The notes beneath the pieces were generated by a model that made no database searches, was not told the DNA's origin, and saw only the letters and a list, made by a program, of their open reading frames with translations. The position numbers and the translations under genes are program-made. From NCBI GenBank assembly GCA_945878525.1, contig CAMCTU010000005.1:1-53179 (forward strand): a stretch of DNA of 53,179 bases, written 5' to 3'. The DNA is from Sphingobacterium thalpophilum (GTDB lineage: Bacteria; Bacteroidota; Bacteroidia; Sphingobacteriales; Sphingobacteriaceae). Below are positions 9,121 through 18,221 of the stretch, in pieces (position 1 is the stretch's first letter; each line of letters begins with the position of its first letter).

Positions 9121-10370
9121 GAATTCCCAGAGCGTAACTCAAAGATCGTAATTTCAGGTAAAATTCCAACCCGCCCCGGATAGCCTAAGAATCCATATCC
9201 TACGTTGACATATAGCTGTTGCAATCCTTGTTTATACAGTCCTGCCCATTCTTTGTAAATGTATTGCGCGGGGCTCCACTGGAATTTTTCGGTTACCAGA
9301 CCAAATTGCATTCCATGGGTATGACCGCTAAACATGGCATCTATTTGAGGATATTCAGGTAAAACCTTAGCACGCCAGTGTGAAGGATCGTGGGATAACA
9401 ATAGTTTTACAGGTACATCATCAATATCTTTTATTGCTAGATCCATACGGCCATACTTTGCGAAACGACCTACTCCCCAATTTTCTATGCCTAAAATTGC
9501 AATTTCTTCACCATCAATTTTTAATCTGCGATTTTCATTGAGTAGTAAATCCCAGCCCATATTTTTATGAGTTTTCTTTAGATCTGCCAGATTTTTAATT
9601 TTGGCTGCCGAAGTTCCCTGACCGTAATGATAATCGCCATAATCATGATTCCCAAGCACAGAGAACACCCCAAGAGGAGCTTTAACTTTTGAAAAAATAT
9701 CTTGGTATTCATACATTTCAGATGCAACATTATTGACCAGATCGCCGGTAAAAAATATCATATCCGGTTTCTCCTTTAGTAGCATGTCAACTCCACCTAT
9801 AACTGCCTTTCGATCGTAGAAGCTTCCCGAATGAATATCTGAAAGTTGTCCGAGTTTTATGCCATCAAAAGCTTTAGGCAAATTTGGCAAATAAAGGGTT
9901 CTACGCTTAACTCTGTAATCATATGCACTTGAAACGACTCCGTAGCTAAGAGAAGCTAATGGAATGGCAGCAACCAAAGTGCCCGCTTTAATGAGAAATT
10001 CAGAGCGCGGGATTGATTTTTCCTTATTTATAGTGTTCTCTTCTTTTCGATTAAACTTTCTTTTGATCCAGATGGCGATTCTTCGTAACTCATCGGCAAT
10101 GAGAAAGGGAAGAATAAAAATTTTGGATACGAATGTTACAAAGAAAACTACCAGAATAATTGAGCGAAGCAGGAACTTGATGTTAAAAAATATGCTGACA
10201 AAAACGCCAGCTATTAAAAGAAAGGTGTATCCCCACCATATGTAGGCAAATAAAAGATGTTTTTGTTCTTTCCATTTCCAGCTGACAGAGCGGATTGCCC
10301 TGTAAATATATATATCAATAATTATCAGCAGAATGCTGATGATTATTAATCCAAAAATGCGGCTAGCCAT
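9117..10370 (-). CDS. Membrane-anchored metallophosphoesterase
   Basis: 417 residues. Three or four hydrophobic segments at 3-25, 38-62, 68-92 and about 128-146 precede a calcineurin-like phosphoesterase domain (170-417). Metal-binding motifs are SDIH (Asp178, His180), GDLVNN (Asp210), GNHDY (Asn241, His242), LSHDP (His327) and GHTHG (His350, His352), so the dimetal site looks complete. It resembles YkuE/YaeI-type enzymes, some of which hydrolyse lipid-linked phosphates such as UDP-diacylglucosamine; the substrate here is unknown. It lies 26 bases behind the MoxR-like ATPase gene and overlaps the UbiA-like gene by four bases. Confidence 0.9.
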   Translation of the reverse strand: MASRIFGLIIISILLIIIDIYIYRAIRSVSWKWKEQKHLLFAYIWWGYTFLLIAGVFVSIFFNIKFLLRSIILVVFFVTFVSKIFILPFLIADELRRIAIWIKRKFNRKEENTINKEKSIPRSEFLIKAGTLVAAIPLASLSYGVVSSAYDYRVKRRTLYLPNLPKAFDGIKLGQLSDIHSGSFYDRKAVIGGVDMLLKEKPDMIFFTGDLVNNVASEMYEYQDIFSKVKAPLGVFSVLGNHDYGDYHYGQGTSAAKIKNLADLKKTHKNMGWDLLLNENRRLKIDGEEIAILGIENWGVGRFAKYGRMDLAIKDIDDVPVKLLLSHDPSHWRAKVLPEYPQIDAMFSGHTHGMQFGLVTEKFQWSPAQYIYKEWAGLYKQGLQQLYVNVGYGFLGYPGRVGILPEITIFELRSGNS

Positions 10371-10396
10371 TATTTTTCTAAATTGTGATGCGGGAA

Positions 10397-11896
10397 TTAA
10401 AAATTATCTCGGTCTTCGTTGTATTCATCATCATCCTCAAACTCAGTATTGAAAAGGCTGTTGAACATATCATTGAAGCTAAATCCTTTATCCAGGAAGG
10501 ATTTATTGATCAATGAAAATTCGGACAAGCCATGCAATAAGAATTCCATTAAGAGAATCTGCTGGTTTTTACTTAAAGTCTTGTGAAAAGTTTTTATCAC
10601 AGTTTTTAATCCGGGAACTGATTCTAATGCTGAAATATATTCTTCCAATGAAAGTTCATCAACCAGACTTATTGTGTTTCCGCTTGCAAACCAGTTGATA
10701 ATATCAGCATAAGGATTAACTGCTTTCGCTTTCTTAAGTTTCTCAGGATCAGGAAAGTAATTAAGCATTAAGGTTTTAATTGCTTTTCCGAGTAAAATAC
10801 TTGCCACTTTACCCGGACCTTCCAATTCACCTTCATATACAAGTTCTATCTTTCCGGTAATTGCAGGAATTACACCCAGAAAATCTGAAATCCGTACAAA
10901 TGTTTTGGTTTCGCCATTTAGTAACATCCTGCGTTCAGCATTGCTGATCAGATTTTCATATGCTGATATCGTCAGACGGGCAGATACTCCTGATTTTTTA
11001 TCAATATATTCGGATTCACGTGCTTCGAAAGCAATTTGTTCAATAAGATCTTTGACTAGTCCGTCTGCCTCTATGCTAGATCGTTGCGATGCCGATAATC
11101 TTGCTTCCTGTTGGGTAATTTTTCTGGAGATCTCAATACTTTTTGGATAATGTGTTAAAATCTGACTTTCAATACGGTCTTTCAATGGAGTTACAATTGC
11201 TCCACGATTGGTATAGTCTTCAGGATTGGCAGTAAATACAAATTCAATATCCAATGGTAGACGCAATTTGAAACCTCTGATCTGTATGTCTTTTTCTTGT
11301 AGGATATTAAAAAGGGCTACCTGAATTCTTGCTTGTAAATCAGGAAGTTCATTGATTACAAAAATACCACGGTGTGCACGGGGTATCAATCCGAAATGGA
11401 TTACTCTTTCATCAGAGTAGGTTAATTTTAAGGTCGCTGCTTTAATTGGATCAACATCTCCGATTAGATCGGCAACTGTTACGTCTGGTGTTGCCAACTT
11501 TTCAGTGTACCGCTCAGAACGGTGTAGCCATGCAATCGGAGTAGTATCGCCCTTAATCTCCAGCGTATGATGCCCGAACCATGAAATTGGGTTTAGTGGA
11601 TCTTCAAATAGTTCCGAACCTTCAATGTATGGCACGTATTCATCAAGCAGATTAATCATCAGACGTGCAATTCGCGTTTTCGCTTGTCCGCGTAAACCTA
11701 AGAGCAGAATATTATGCTGTGATAAAATTGCAGTCTGCAGATCAGGAATAACGGTATCTTCATATCCTATAATTCCTTCGAGTACAGTGTTTTTGTTTTT
11801 TAGTTCACGTATTAGATTTTCACGGAGTTCTTCCTTTACTGAGCGGGAAACATAACCCGAATCTTTTAGTTCTTTAAGTGTTTTAATATGCAGCAT
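10397..11896 (-). CDS. MoxR/ChlI-like AAA+ ATPase
   Basis: 499 residues, cytoplasmic. Walker A is GLRGQAKT (67-74). Walker B is GIFVINE (177-183), with Asn in place of the usual Asp, which I believe is common in this magnesium-chelatase-like subgroup. Sensor 1 is FTANPED (221-227), followed by an arginine-containing LKDRIESQ. The C-terminal part is helical and ends in an acidic tail. Such ATPases work with a VWA protein as metal-insertion or protein-remodelling chaperones. The VWA partner gene lies 15 bases upstream on the same strand, which supports a two-component chaperone. Its client is unknown. Confidence 0.88.
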   Translation of the reverse strand: MLHIKTLKELKDSGYVSRSVKEELRENLIRELKNKNTVLEGIIGYEDTVIPDLQTAILSQHNILLLGLRGQAKTRIARLMINLLDEYVPYIEGSELFEDPLNPISWFGHHTLEIKGDTTPIAWLHRSERYTEKLATPDVTVADLIGDVDPIKAATLKLTYSDERVIHFGLIPRAHRGIFVINELPDLQARIQVALFNILQEKDIQIRGFKLRLPLDIEFVFTANPEDYTNRGAIVTPLKDRIESQILTHYPKSIEISRKITQQEARLSASQRSSIEADGLVKDLIEQIAFEARESEYIDKKSGVSARLTISAYENLISNAERRMLLNGETKTFVRISDFLGVIPAITGKIELVYEGELEGPGKVASILLGKAIKTLMLNYFPDPEKLKKAKAVNPYADIINWFASGNTISLVDELSLEEYISALESVPGLKTVIKTFHKTLSKNQQILLMEFLLHGLSEFSLINKSFLDKGFSFNDMFNSLFNTEFEDDDEYNEDRDNF

Positions 11897-11911
11897 ATAT
11901 CTTTAGAATTT

Positions 11912-13012
11912 CTATCTAATCGTTCTTCTTCTATTCTTAATGTAATCTTCAAAAATGTATTCCCCTAGTCCTTTAAGCGAACTGTAAAATGCTTTTCCTC
12001 CGTTGATTTCAGTAAATTGTCTGACAAATTGTTGAAGGTAAGGATCTCTGGCAATCATAAATGTAGTAATGGGTATCCCGAGACGTTTACATTGTGCGGC
12101 CATACCAAGGGTTTTATTAACCACTTTTCTATCCAGACCGATACTGTTTTTATAGTATTTAGTACCTTCTTTAAGACAGGTTGGCTTCCCGTCGGTAATC
12201 ATAAAGATTTGTTTGTTATGGGTTTTTCGCCTCCTCAATAAATCTACTGCAAGTTCCAGTCCCGCATAAGTATTGGTGTGATATGGGCCTACCTGAAGAT
12301 AGGGAAGTTCTTTTAAGGTTATCGGCCATGCATCATTTCCAAAAACAACGATATCCAGAGTGTCTTTAGGGTATTTGGTTCTAATTAACTCTGCAAGGGC
12401 CATAGCTACCTTTTTTGCAGGGGTGATACGATCTTCTCCATAAAGAATCATCGAGTGTGAAATATCGATCATCAATACTGTAGATGTAATGGTTTTGTAA
12501 TCCTTTTCTTCAATTTCAAGGTCTCTTTCCGTCATGGAGAAGTCGCCAATGCCATGATTGACCTGAGCATTGTGGATGGATGCAGTCATATCGATCTGGT
12601 CCAGACTATCGCCAAACTGATATTCTCTCCGATCTGCATTTTTTTCTTCTCCGAGGCCTGATATATTAGTATTGTGTCCGCCCTTTCCGGATTTTTTCAG
12701 TTTCCCAAAAATTTCTTCAAGCGCCGACTGCCTGATACTTTGTTCGGTTTTAGAAGTAATTTTAAAACCCTTGGGATTTTGATCATCGTCACCCAGATAG
12801 CCTTTCTTTTTCAGATCTTCTATGAAATCACCCATTCCATAATCGTTGCTGGTAAGCTTATATTGCTTATCCAACTCATTCATCCAGTCTAAAGCTTCAT
12901 TTGCATCCCCGGAAGTATAGTTCAAGAGCTCAAGAAATAACTTCAAAAGTTCTTCAAAACCTCCCTTGGGAAGTTCATTTGGAATAAATTTTGAGAATGA
13001 ATGACCTCGCAT
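11912..13012 (-). CDS. VWA domain protein, partner of the MoxR-like ATPase
   Basis: 366 residues, no signal peptide. The N-terminal part (1-165) is helical and charged with a Gly/Lys-rich linker (about 104-125). The VWA domain covers about 175-366. Its metal-ion-dependent adhesion site is complete: DISHS (Asp183, Ser185, Ser187), Thr248 in NTYAG and Asp274 in ITDGKP. It resembles the VWA partner of magnesium-chelatase-like ATPases. It is the first gene of the minus-strand run VWA, MoxR-like, metallophosphoesterase, UbiA-like, and diverges from the NTF2-like gene across 118 bases. Confidence 0.88.
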   Translation of the reverse strand: MRGHSFSKFIPNELPKGGFEELLKLFLELLNYTSGDANEALDWMNELDKQYKLTSNDYGMGDFIEDLKKKGYLGDDDQNPKGFKITSKTEQSIRQSALEEIFGKLKKSGKGGHNTNISGLGEEKNADRREYQFGDSLDQIDMTASIHNAQVNHGIGDFSMTERDLEIEEKDYKTITSTVLMIDISHSMILYGEDRITPAKKVAMALAELIRTKYPKDTLDIVVFGNDAWPITLKELPYLQVGPYHTNTYAGLELAVDLLRRRKTHNKQIFMITDGKPTCLKEGTKYYKNSIGLDRKVVNKTLGMAAQCKRLGIPITTFMIARDPYLQQFVRQFTEINGGKAFYSSLKGLGEYIFEDYIKNRRRTIR

Positions 13013-13130
13013 GAAGCTGTATGATAAATGACTTACGAAAAACCAAAGGTAAAGTTTTATGTACCCATATATGTTATCGAGATGTCAAATAAATGAAGGT
13101 ATGATGGTTTAATATTTTTTACTTTTAGGC

Positions 13131-13556
13131 ATGAAAAAAATTATGATTACGGTACTGTTTTTAATGGTGGCTTTAAGGGTATCCGCTCAGTCGAATGACA
13201 AGAGTTTAATTATTAAACTCCTTGAGGATCAAAGGCAGGCATGGAATAGGGGAGATTTAATAGAGTATATGCAAGGGTATTCGAAATCTGATTCCTTGCT
13301 GTTTGTTGGTAAGGGCGGACCGAAATATGGTTGGGAAACTACCCTTGCGAATTACAAAAAAAGCTATCCTGATAAAAAGGCAATGGGTTTGTTAAGTTTC
13401 GACATTAAGGAGGTCAGAATGATCTCCGCTGATCATGCTTTTGTATTAGGTGCCTGGCAATTAAAACGCGACAACGATGAACCAAAAGGCTATTTTACCT
13501 TGATCGTGAAGAAAATTAGAGGTGAATGGAAGGTAATAGCCGATCACTCGAGTTAA
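13131..13556 (+). CDS. Exported NTF2-like (DUF4440/SnoaL-type) protein
   Basis: 141 residues. The signal peptide is MKKIMITVLFLMVALRVSAQ. The mature part has the NTF2-like pattern: a helix QRQAWNRGDLIEYMQGY (36-52), a hydrophobic strand (SLLFVG), then strands HAFVLGAWQLKR and GYFTLIVKKIRGEWKVIADHSS, the last typical of DUF4440 ends. Members bind small ligands or are enzymes; no function can be assigned. It converges with the SDR gene, with stops only three bases apart. Confidence 0.8.
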   Translation: MKKIMITVLFLMVALRVSAQSNDKSLIIKLLEDQRQAWNRGDLIEYMQGYSKSDSLLFVGKGGPKYGWETTLANYKKSYPDKKAMGLLSFDIKEVRMISADHAFVLGAWQLKRDNDEPKGYFTLIVKKIRGEWKVIADHSS

Positions 13557-13559
13557 AAC

Positions 13560-14351
13560 CTAGGTAACTTTTGCCTTTTTAACAATTTTTGAAAAAAGGC
13601 CGGGTAGAAATCTTTTTAGCAGCACAGCATATTTCTCTTTTCCGCCAATATAAACCTCTTCTTTTCTGGATTTTATTGCCTTTACTATTTTTATTGCACA
13701 TTCACTGGCTGACATTCCGTTTGCCTGTGCATCATCCATTGTATTTTGCTTTGTTCCATCTGCAGTTAAAGCATTAAATGTCACATTTGTTTTAATAAAT
13801 CCCGGACAAATGATACTTATACCAATTTTTGGGTCGATCTCTGATCGCATGGAGTCAAAATAGCCATGTAATGCATGCTTGGAAGCTGAATATGCCGAGC
13901 GGAATTTGGTTCCGAATTTGCCAACCAAACTACTAATGATTACAATTTGACCTTCTTTATTGGATAGCATGGATGGGATAACAGCCTGAGTCAAAGCAAC
14001 CGTTCCCCAGAAATTAATGTTCATGATTTTTTGGGCAACATCAAGGTCCGTGTCCATTGCAAGGGATCGCTGACTGACACCACCTGATTGAATGATAATG
14101 TCAATTCTTCCAAAAATACTAAGAGCAGATTTTGCTTTATCTGGTAATTCGGCTGTATTTTCAAGGTCTAGCGGGAGTACATGAACATCAATCTGACTTT
14201 TAGCGCATTTTTGTTTGACCTGATACAAGCCATCGCTTCTCCTTGATGAAATTATCAATTTAGCTCCAGCCTTATTCAGTTCATAGCACAGTGCTTCACC
14301 GATTCCGCTTGATGCGCCGGTGATCCAAATTATTTTATTAATTAATTCCAT
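13560..14351 (-). CDS. Short-chain dehydrogenase/reductase (SDR)
   Basis: 263 residues, classical SDR length. Cofactor motif TGASSGIG (11-18), then SSRR (36-39), which often indicates NADP preference; catalytic Ser in IVIISSLVG and the YSASKHA motif (Tyr/Lys). The end (KAIKSRKEEVYIGGKEKYAVLLKRFLPGLF) resembles the DHRS7-like SDR group of Bacteroidota. Substrate unknown. It lies 11 bases downstream of hemW on the same strand, so they are probably co-transcribed. Confidence 0.92.
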   Translation of the reverse strand: MELINKIIWITGASSGIGEALCYELNKAGAKLIISSRRSDGLYQVKQKCAKSQIDVHVLPLDLENTAELPDKAKSALSIFGRIDIIIQSGGVSQRSLAMDTDLDVAQKIMNINFWGTVALTQAVIPSMLSNKEGQIVIISSLVGKFGTKFRSAYSASKHALHGYFDSMRSEIDPKIGISIICPGFIKTNVTFNALTADGTKQNTMDDAQANGMSASECAIKIVKAIKSRKEEVYIGGKEKYAVLLKRFLPGLFSKIVKKAKVT

Positions 14352-14362
14352 AAGATTTTATG

Positions 14363-15496
14363 CTAATTAGTGCTGAAGAACAATTCCGAGGCAATATGGT
14401 CTGCAAATAGTTTTCCTTCTCTGGTTAAGGTAACCATTTTCTCATTGATATTGATCCACTCCTTTTCGAGAAAGGGTTCCAAACCGTTATAAATTTCATT
14501 TGAATAGTCTGATCCGAATTTCAAAGAAACCGTTTGTAGATCCATTCCTTTACTGGTACGAAGTGAGGTCATGATATATTCGTTGATCTTATTTTCAGTA
14601 CTGAGAAATTCAGTTTCTGCAGGAACCTTTTTTAATTCAATACCATCAATGTATTTTGAATTATTCGAAATATTCCATTGTCTGCTTTCTCCATTAAAAG
14701 AATGAGCCGAAGGTCCGATACCAAGATAGTTCACCCCAGCCCAATAATTTGAATTATGTCTTGAATGCATGCCCGGTTTTGAATAATTTGAAATTTCATA
14801 ATGCTCAAAACCAGACTCTGCCAACTGGTCAATCAACGTCAGGAACTGGCTTGCACTTTGGCCTTCATCCATACCTGCTTGTTTCCCTTTAGTGATGAAT
14901 GTTGCCAGTGCTGTTTTGGGTTCGACAGTAATGGAATAAGAAGAAATATGAGGGACTTGGTATTCTATGAGTTTTTGAATATTAAATTCCCATTTTTCAT
15001 CAGTCAGAAGTGGAAATCCATAAATCAGGTCTGTTGTAATATTTTCGAATCCTGCATCCTGAACCCTTTTTATTGCACTTTGAGCTTCACTTGCGGTGTG
15101 TGCACGATTCATCCATTTTAAGTCTTCTTCAAAAAAAGATTGAACTCCAATACTGAAACGATTGATCAGGGTGCTTTTTATTTCCCTAACATACTTTGGG
15201 TTCAGATCGTCCGGATTGGTCTCGATCGTTACTTCTGCATTTGATGAGAGCTCGAAAAGATCGGTGATCTGACCAATAAGTACTTGCAGTTCATCGGCGT
15301 TTAATAACGAAGGAGTACCGCCACCAAAATAAATGGTTTCAATTTTTTCATTGTTGAGATAGTTCTTTCGCAGAATGATTTCAGATCTTAATGCATTTAG
15401 CATTTGATCCTTGTATTGAGGAGAAGTACTGAAATGAAAATCGCAATAGTGACAGGCTTTTTTACAGAAAGGGATATGAATATAGATTCCGGCCAT
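14363..15496 (-). CDS. hemW: Radical SAM heme chaperone HemW (coproporphyrinogen dehydrogenase-like)
   Basis: 377 residues. The radical SAM CxxxCxxC cluster is Cys11, Cys15 and Cys18 in IPFCKKACHYCDF, followed by YFGGGTPSLL, IETNPDDL and RFSIGVQSF, as in HemN/HemW. The short N-terminus, lacking the HemN extension, favours HemW, which binds heme and delivers it to acceptor proteins. The C-terminal winged-helix-like domain (about 300-377) contains TSLRTSKGMDL. It is co-oriented with the SDR gene. Older annotations call this family oxygen-independent coproporphyrinogen III oxidase; that activity is not generally found for HemW. Confidence 0.92.
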   Translation of the reverse strand: MAGIYIHIPFCKKACHYCDFHFSTSPQYKDQMLNALRSEIILRKNYLNNEKIETIYFGGGTPSLLNADELQVLIGQITDLFELSSNAEVTIETNPDDLNPKYVREIKSTLINRFSIGVQSFFEEDLKWMNRAHTASEAQSAIKRVQDAGFENITTDLIYGFPLLTDEKWEFNIQKLIEYQVPHISSYSITVEPKTALATFITKGKQAGMDEGQSASQFLTLIDQLAESGFEHYEISNYSKPGMHSRHNSNYWAGVNYLGIGPSAHSFNGESRQWNISNNSKYIDGIELKKVPAETEFLSTENKINEYIMTSLRTSKGMDLQTVSLKFGSDYSNEIYNGLEPFLEKEWININEKMVTLTREGKLFADHIASELFFSTN

Positions 15497-15555
15497 CTTG
15501 CAAGTTTACAACAATAGTGTAATGCTTTATTTTTAAGAATTCCTGCTCTTAAATA

Positions 15556-16521
15556 TTATTGAGCCTTAGTAATATTTCTTTCTGCTATTTTTTCTCTGCG
15601 GTATTTTGCCATATTTATCATGAAAACACTCGCCAGAATTATAATCAGGCCAATAATTTGGATTGAAGATATTTTTTCATTAGCAAAAAATACTCCCAAA
15701 AGAACAGCAACAACAGGATTTACATAGGCATAAGTACTAACCTGCATGGCAGATCTCTCTTTTAATAACCATACATAAGCACTGAAACCTGCTATTGAAC
15801 CTAAAACAACAAGATATAGTACAGCCATCCAGGCGTCAAGTGATACATCCTTCCATTGAAAATTACTTAATTCATCGCGAATAATGATCCCGGGCAAAAA
15901 TGCAATTCCTGCAGCGATCATTTGCCATGTGCTGGTTACTATAATTGGGTCGTCAGTAGATTTATATTTGGAGTAAAGTGATCCACCGGACCAGGTGATT
16001 GATGCAATAACCAGCATGACCATGCTACTCATTTCTACAGATTTGCTGCCTTGAAGGGACATAGCCTCAGTGACCTGTTCACTAAAAAGTAAAATTACCC
16101 CCATAAGTCCAATTAAAAGACCTGAAATGATGGATTTGCTTCTTAAATTTTCAGACCATTTGGGTTTATCGAGCAGCACGAACCAGAGCGGCGCTGATGA
16201 AACCATAATGGCAACCATCCCACTAGGCATACTTCGTTCAACCCATATAATTATGCCATTTCCACAAAAAAGCATTAATATTCCACTGATAGCTGCATGC
16301 TTAATTCCTTTGGCTGCAAAAATATTATAGCCCTTGAACAAACACCATGCTGCCATCATCCCGCCAGCAATTACAAATCGTAATGCACCTAGAATGAACG
16401 GTGGGAAATCCTTTACGGCAATCTGAATAAAAAAATAGGTGGAACCCCAAACAATGTAGACAATTGCAAATGCAAGAGCAAGCATTAAGAGAGATGTGGT
16501 TTTCTTTGAAGAGCTAGACAT
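15556..16521 (-). CDS. EamA/DMT family exporter
   Basis: 321 residues with ten predicted membrane helices in two EamA repeats (about 13-148 and 160-305). Typical DMT features are VWGSTYFFIQIAV at the start of repeat 1 and SAYVWLLKERSAMQVSTYAYV before the last helices. These proteins export amino acids or other metabolites through the inner membrane; YedA-like members are the nearest I recognise. Its start overlaps the end of the Lrp-type regulator gene by eight bases, so the regulator probably senses the exported compound, perhaps an amino acid (inference). Confidence 0.9.
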   Translation of the reverse strand: MSSSSKKTTSLLMLALAFAIVYIVWGSTYFFIQIAVKDFPPFILGALRFVIAGGMMAAWCLFKGYNIFAAKGIKHAAISGILMLFCGNGIIIWVERSMPSGMVAIMVSSAPLWFVLLDKPKWSENLRSKSIISGLLIGLMGVILLFSEQVTEAMSLQGSKSVEMSSMVMLVIASITWSGGSLYSKYKSTDDPIIVTSTWQMIAAGIAFLPGIIIRDELSNFQWKDVSLDAWMAVLYLVVLGSIAGFSAYVWLLKERSAMQVSTYAYVNPVVAVLLGVFFANEKISSIQIIGLIIILASVFMINMAKYRREKIAERNITKAQ

Positions 16522-16999
16522 GTTTAAGTACAGGTATGACCAATTGTTGTTTTTCTTTCACAGTCTCAAGAACAATTGTTGTTCGGGTAGATAGAATATT
16601 AGGAATTTTGGCGATAGAGTTTCTCATCAGTTCTACAAGAGAGGATGAGTCAAAAGTGCGAATTTTTACTAGATAGCAGTCATCACCTGCAACATGATGT
16701 ACTTCTTGAACTTCAGGTATTGAAGCCAGTGCAGAGGCGGTATCTGTGCATCCAATACCGTCCGATGCCTTTATAAATACATATGCAAGTAGATTCTGAT
16801 GTAATGCCGATGGATTTAACCTTGTGGTAAATTGAAGAATGATGTTTTTTTGTTCAAGTTTTTTAACCCGTTCCAGAACTGCAGATGGAGCCATACTCAG
16901 CTCCCTTGCAATATCAGCATTTGAAACACGGGCATTCTCTTGAAGCAGACTGAGGATTTCACGGTCGATATGATCCAGCTGATTATCTTTGAGGTGCAT
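16514..16999 (-). CDS. Lrp/AsnC family transcriptional regulator
   Basis: 161 residues. The N-terminal winged helix-turn-helix (8-60) includes LLQENARVSNADIARELSM and APSAVLERVKKLEQKNII. The C-terminal RAM/ligand domain (about 68-150) has the VQEVHHVAGDDCYLVKI pattern. It should bind an amino acid or similar ligand as a dimer or octamer. It overlaps the EamA exporter gene, its likely target. Two identical 11-base elements lie within 66 bases upstream of its start. Confidence 0.93.
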   Translation of the reverse strand: MHLKDNQLDHIDREILSLLQENARVSNADIARELSMAPSAVLERVKKLEQKNIILQFTTRLNPSALHQNLLAYVFIKASDGIGCTDTASALASIPEVQEVHHVAGDDCYLVKIRTFDSSSLVELMRNSIAKIPNILSTRTTIVLETVKEKQQLVIPVLKHV

Positions 17000-17023
17000 A
17001 ATTCTGTAAAAATATTATTATCG

Positions 17024-17065
17024 GAATAAAATTCAAAATTATTGTTAGTTTATTGAATAAAATTC
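17024..17065. promoter_or_regulatory. Paired GAATAAAATTC elements upstream of the Lrp gene
   Basis: GAATAAAATTC occurs at 17024-17034 and again at 17055-17065, exactly 31 bases apart, about three helical turns. Each copy is nearly palindromic. The spacing on one DNA face is typical of Lrp-type cooperative binding; autoregulation is inferred, not shown. The surrounding 197-base gap is AT-rich and carries no gene. Confidence 0.4.
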
Positions 17066-17196
17066 TGTTAATCGACTTTTCTACGTTGTTTAATAGTTCT
17101 TGGCTAAAAAAAGAGGTTGCCATTAGGTATATAGTACTTTTATTTGCTTATTCTGAAAGATATTTAGGAAACAAAAATAAAAAAGTGGAAATTTGA

Positions 17197-18207
17197 ATGC
17201 TGGGAAATATTAGTTTTGGTGCATTAATTAGGATGATTAAACGTTCATACAGTATTATTCTTGTCATTTTTTTGAACAGTTCGTTTGCTTTTGGGCAAAC
17301 CGACAGTCTCCGGTCAAATCTCAATATTCCTGCTTATCGAACAAATGATTCAGCCAGTCTGGCCAGAAGAGTAAGTTACAGCGATTCCATAAAGGTGATA
17401 AAAGACTCACTTTCCATGGCCTGGATTAAGAGTCCTGAACTGGGTCACCAAAATCCTTTTCAGGATAGCCTGATCAACTTTTACCTTGAAAAAAATCTTG
17501 ATTTTTCTGCATCGGCTGCAAAATTTCCTAAAAAGGACCGTCATCATAACAGCGGGATACTCAGGCCAAGTGGTGAAACATGGATTTTAGGCGTTATATT
17601 ATCTTTGGTAGTATTTTTTTCTCTGGTCAGGTATTTCTTTCCTGCAGAGTTGAACAGCATAATTATGGCCTTTTACAGTAACCAGATTTTATCCAGAATT
17701 AATAAAGAAGACAGTCTTTTTAATTCCTGGCTTTTTGTTTTTTTCTATTTGCTCTTCGGACTTATAATTGGCCTCTATTTATATTTATCAGGTAAGTATT
17801 TACAAATTAATTATCCGTTTAGTGGTTTTGAATTATTTCTTTTCTTGAGTGCACTGGTGATTGGTTTATTTACATTTAAGATTATAGTACTCCGTGTTTT
17901 TGGCTTTTTATTTGATACTAAAAGACTTGTTCGTGAATATATTTCAGTATTGTACCTGAGTTATTTCAATACTGCAATATTCTTTTTACCAATAATAATA
18001 GCATTTAGTCTAACCTCCAGTCGTTTCGCAGGTATTTATAGTTATATCGGGATTGTGATGATTCCCGGAATATTCGTTGTTCAATTTCTTAGAGTCGGGG
18101 CAAAAATTTTATCAAGTTACAAGTTTCCAAAAGTTTATTTAATTATTTACCTTTGTACCTTCGAATTTTGTCCTTTAATTATTCTTTTTAAAGTACTCGG
18201 GTATTAG
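17197..18207 (+). CDS. DUF4271 domain membrane protein
   Basis: 336 residues. A Met at residue 13 (17233) begins a better signal peptide (MIKRSYSIILVIFLNSSFAFGQ), so the true start may be there. A soluble stretch of about 100 residues follows, then six or so membrane helices between about 130 and 336. The second half matches DUF4271, a Bacteroidota-restricted family of unknown function. It sits 14 bases before hemD and upstream of gldKLMN on the same strand. Confidence 0.75.
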   Translation: MLGNISFGALIRMIKRSYSIILVIFLNSSFAFGQTDSLRSNLNIPAYRTNDSASLARRVSYSDSIKVIKDSLSMAWIKSPELGHQNPFQDSLINFYLEKNLDFSASAAKFPKKDRHHNSGILRPSGETWILGVILSLVVFFSLVRYFFPAELNSIIMAFYSNQILSRINKEDSLFNSWLFVFFYLLFGLIIGLYLYLSGKYLQINYPFSGFELFLFLSALVIGLFTFKIIVLRVFGFLFDTKRLVREYISVLYLSYFNTAIFFLPIIIAFSLTSSRFAGIYSYIGIVMIPGIFVVQFLRVGAKILSSYKFPKVYLIIYLCTFEFCPLIILFKVLGY

Positions 18208-18221
18208 CCTTAATAAGAAAT

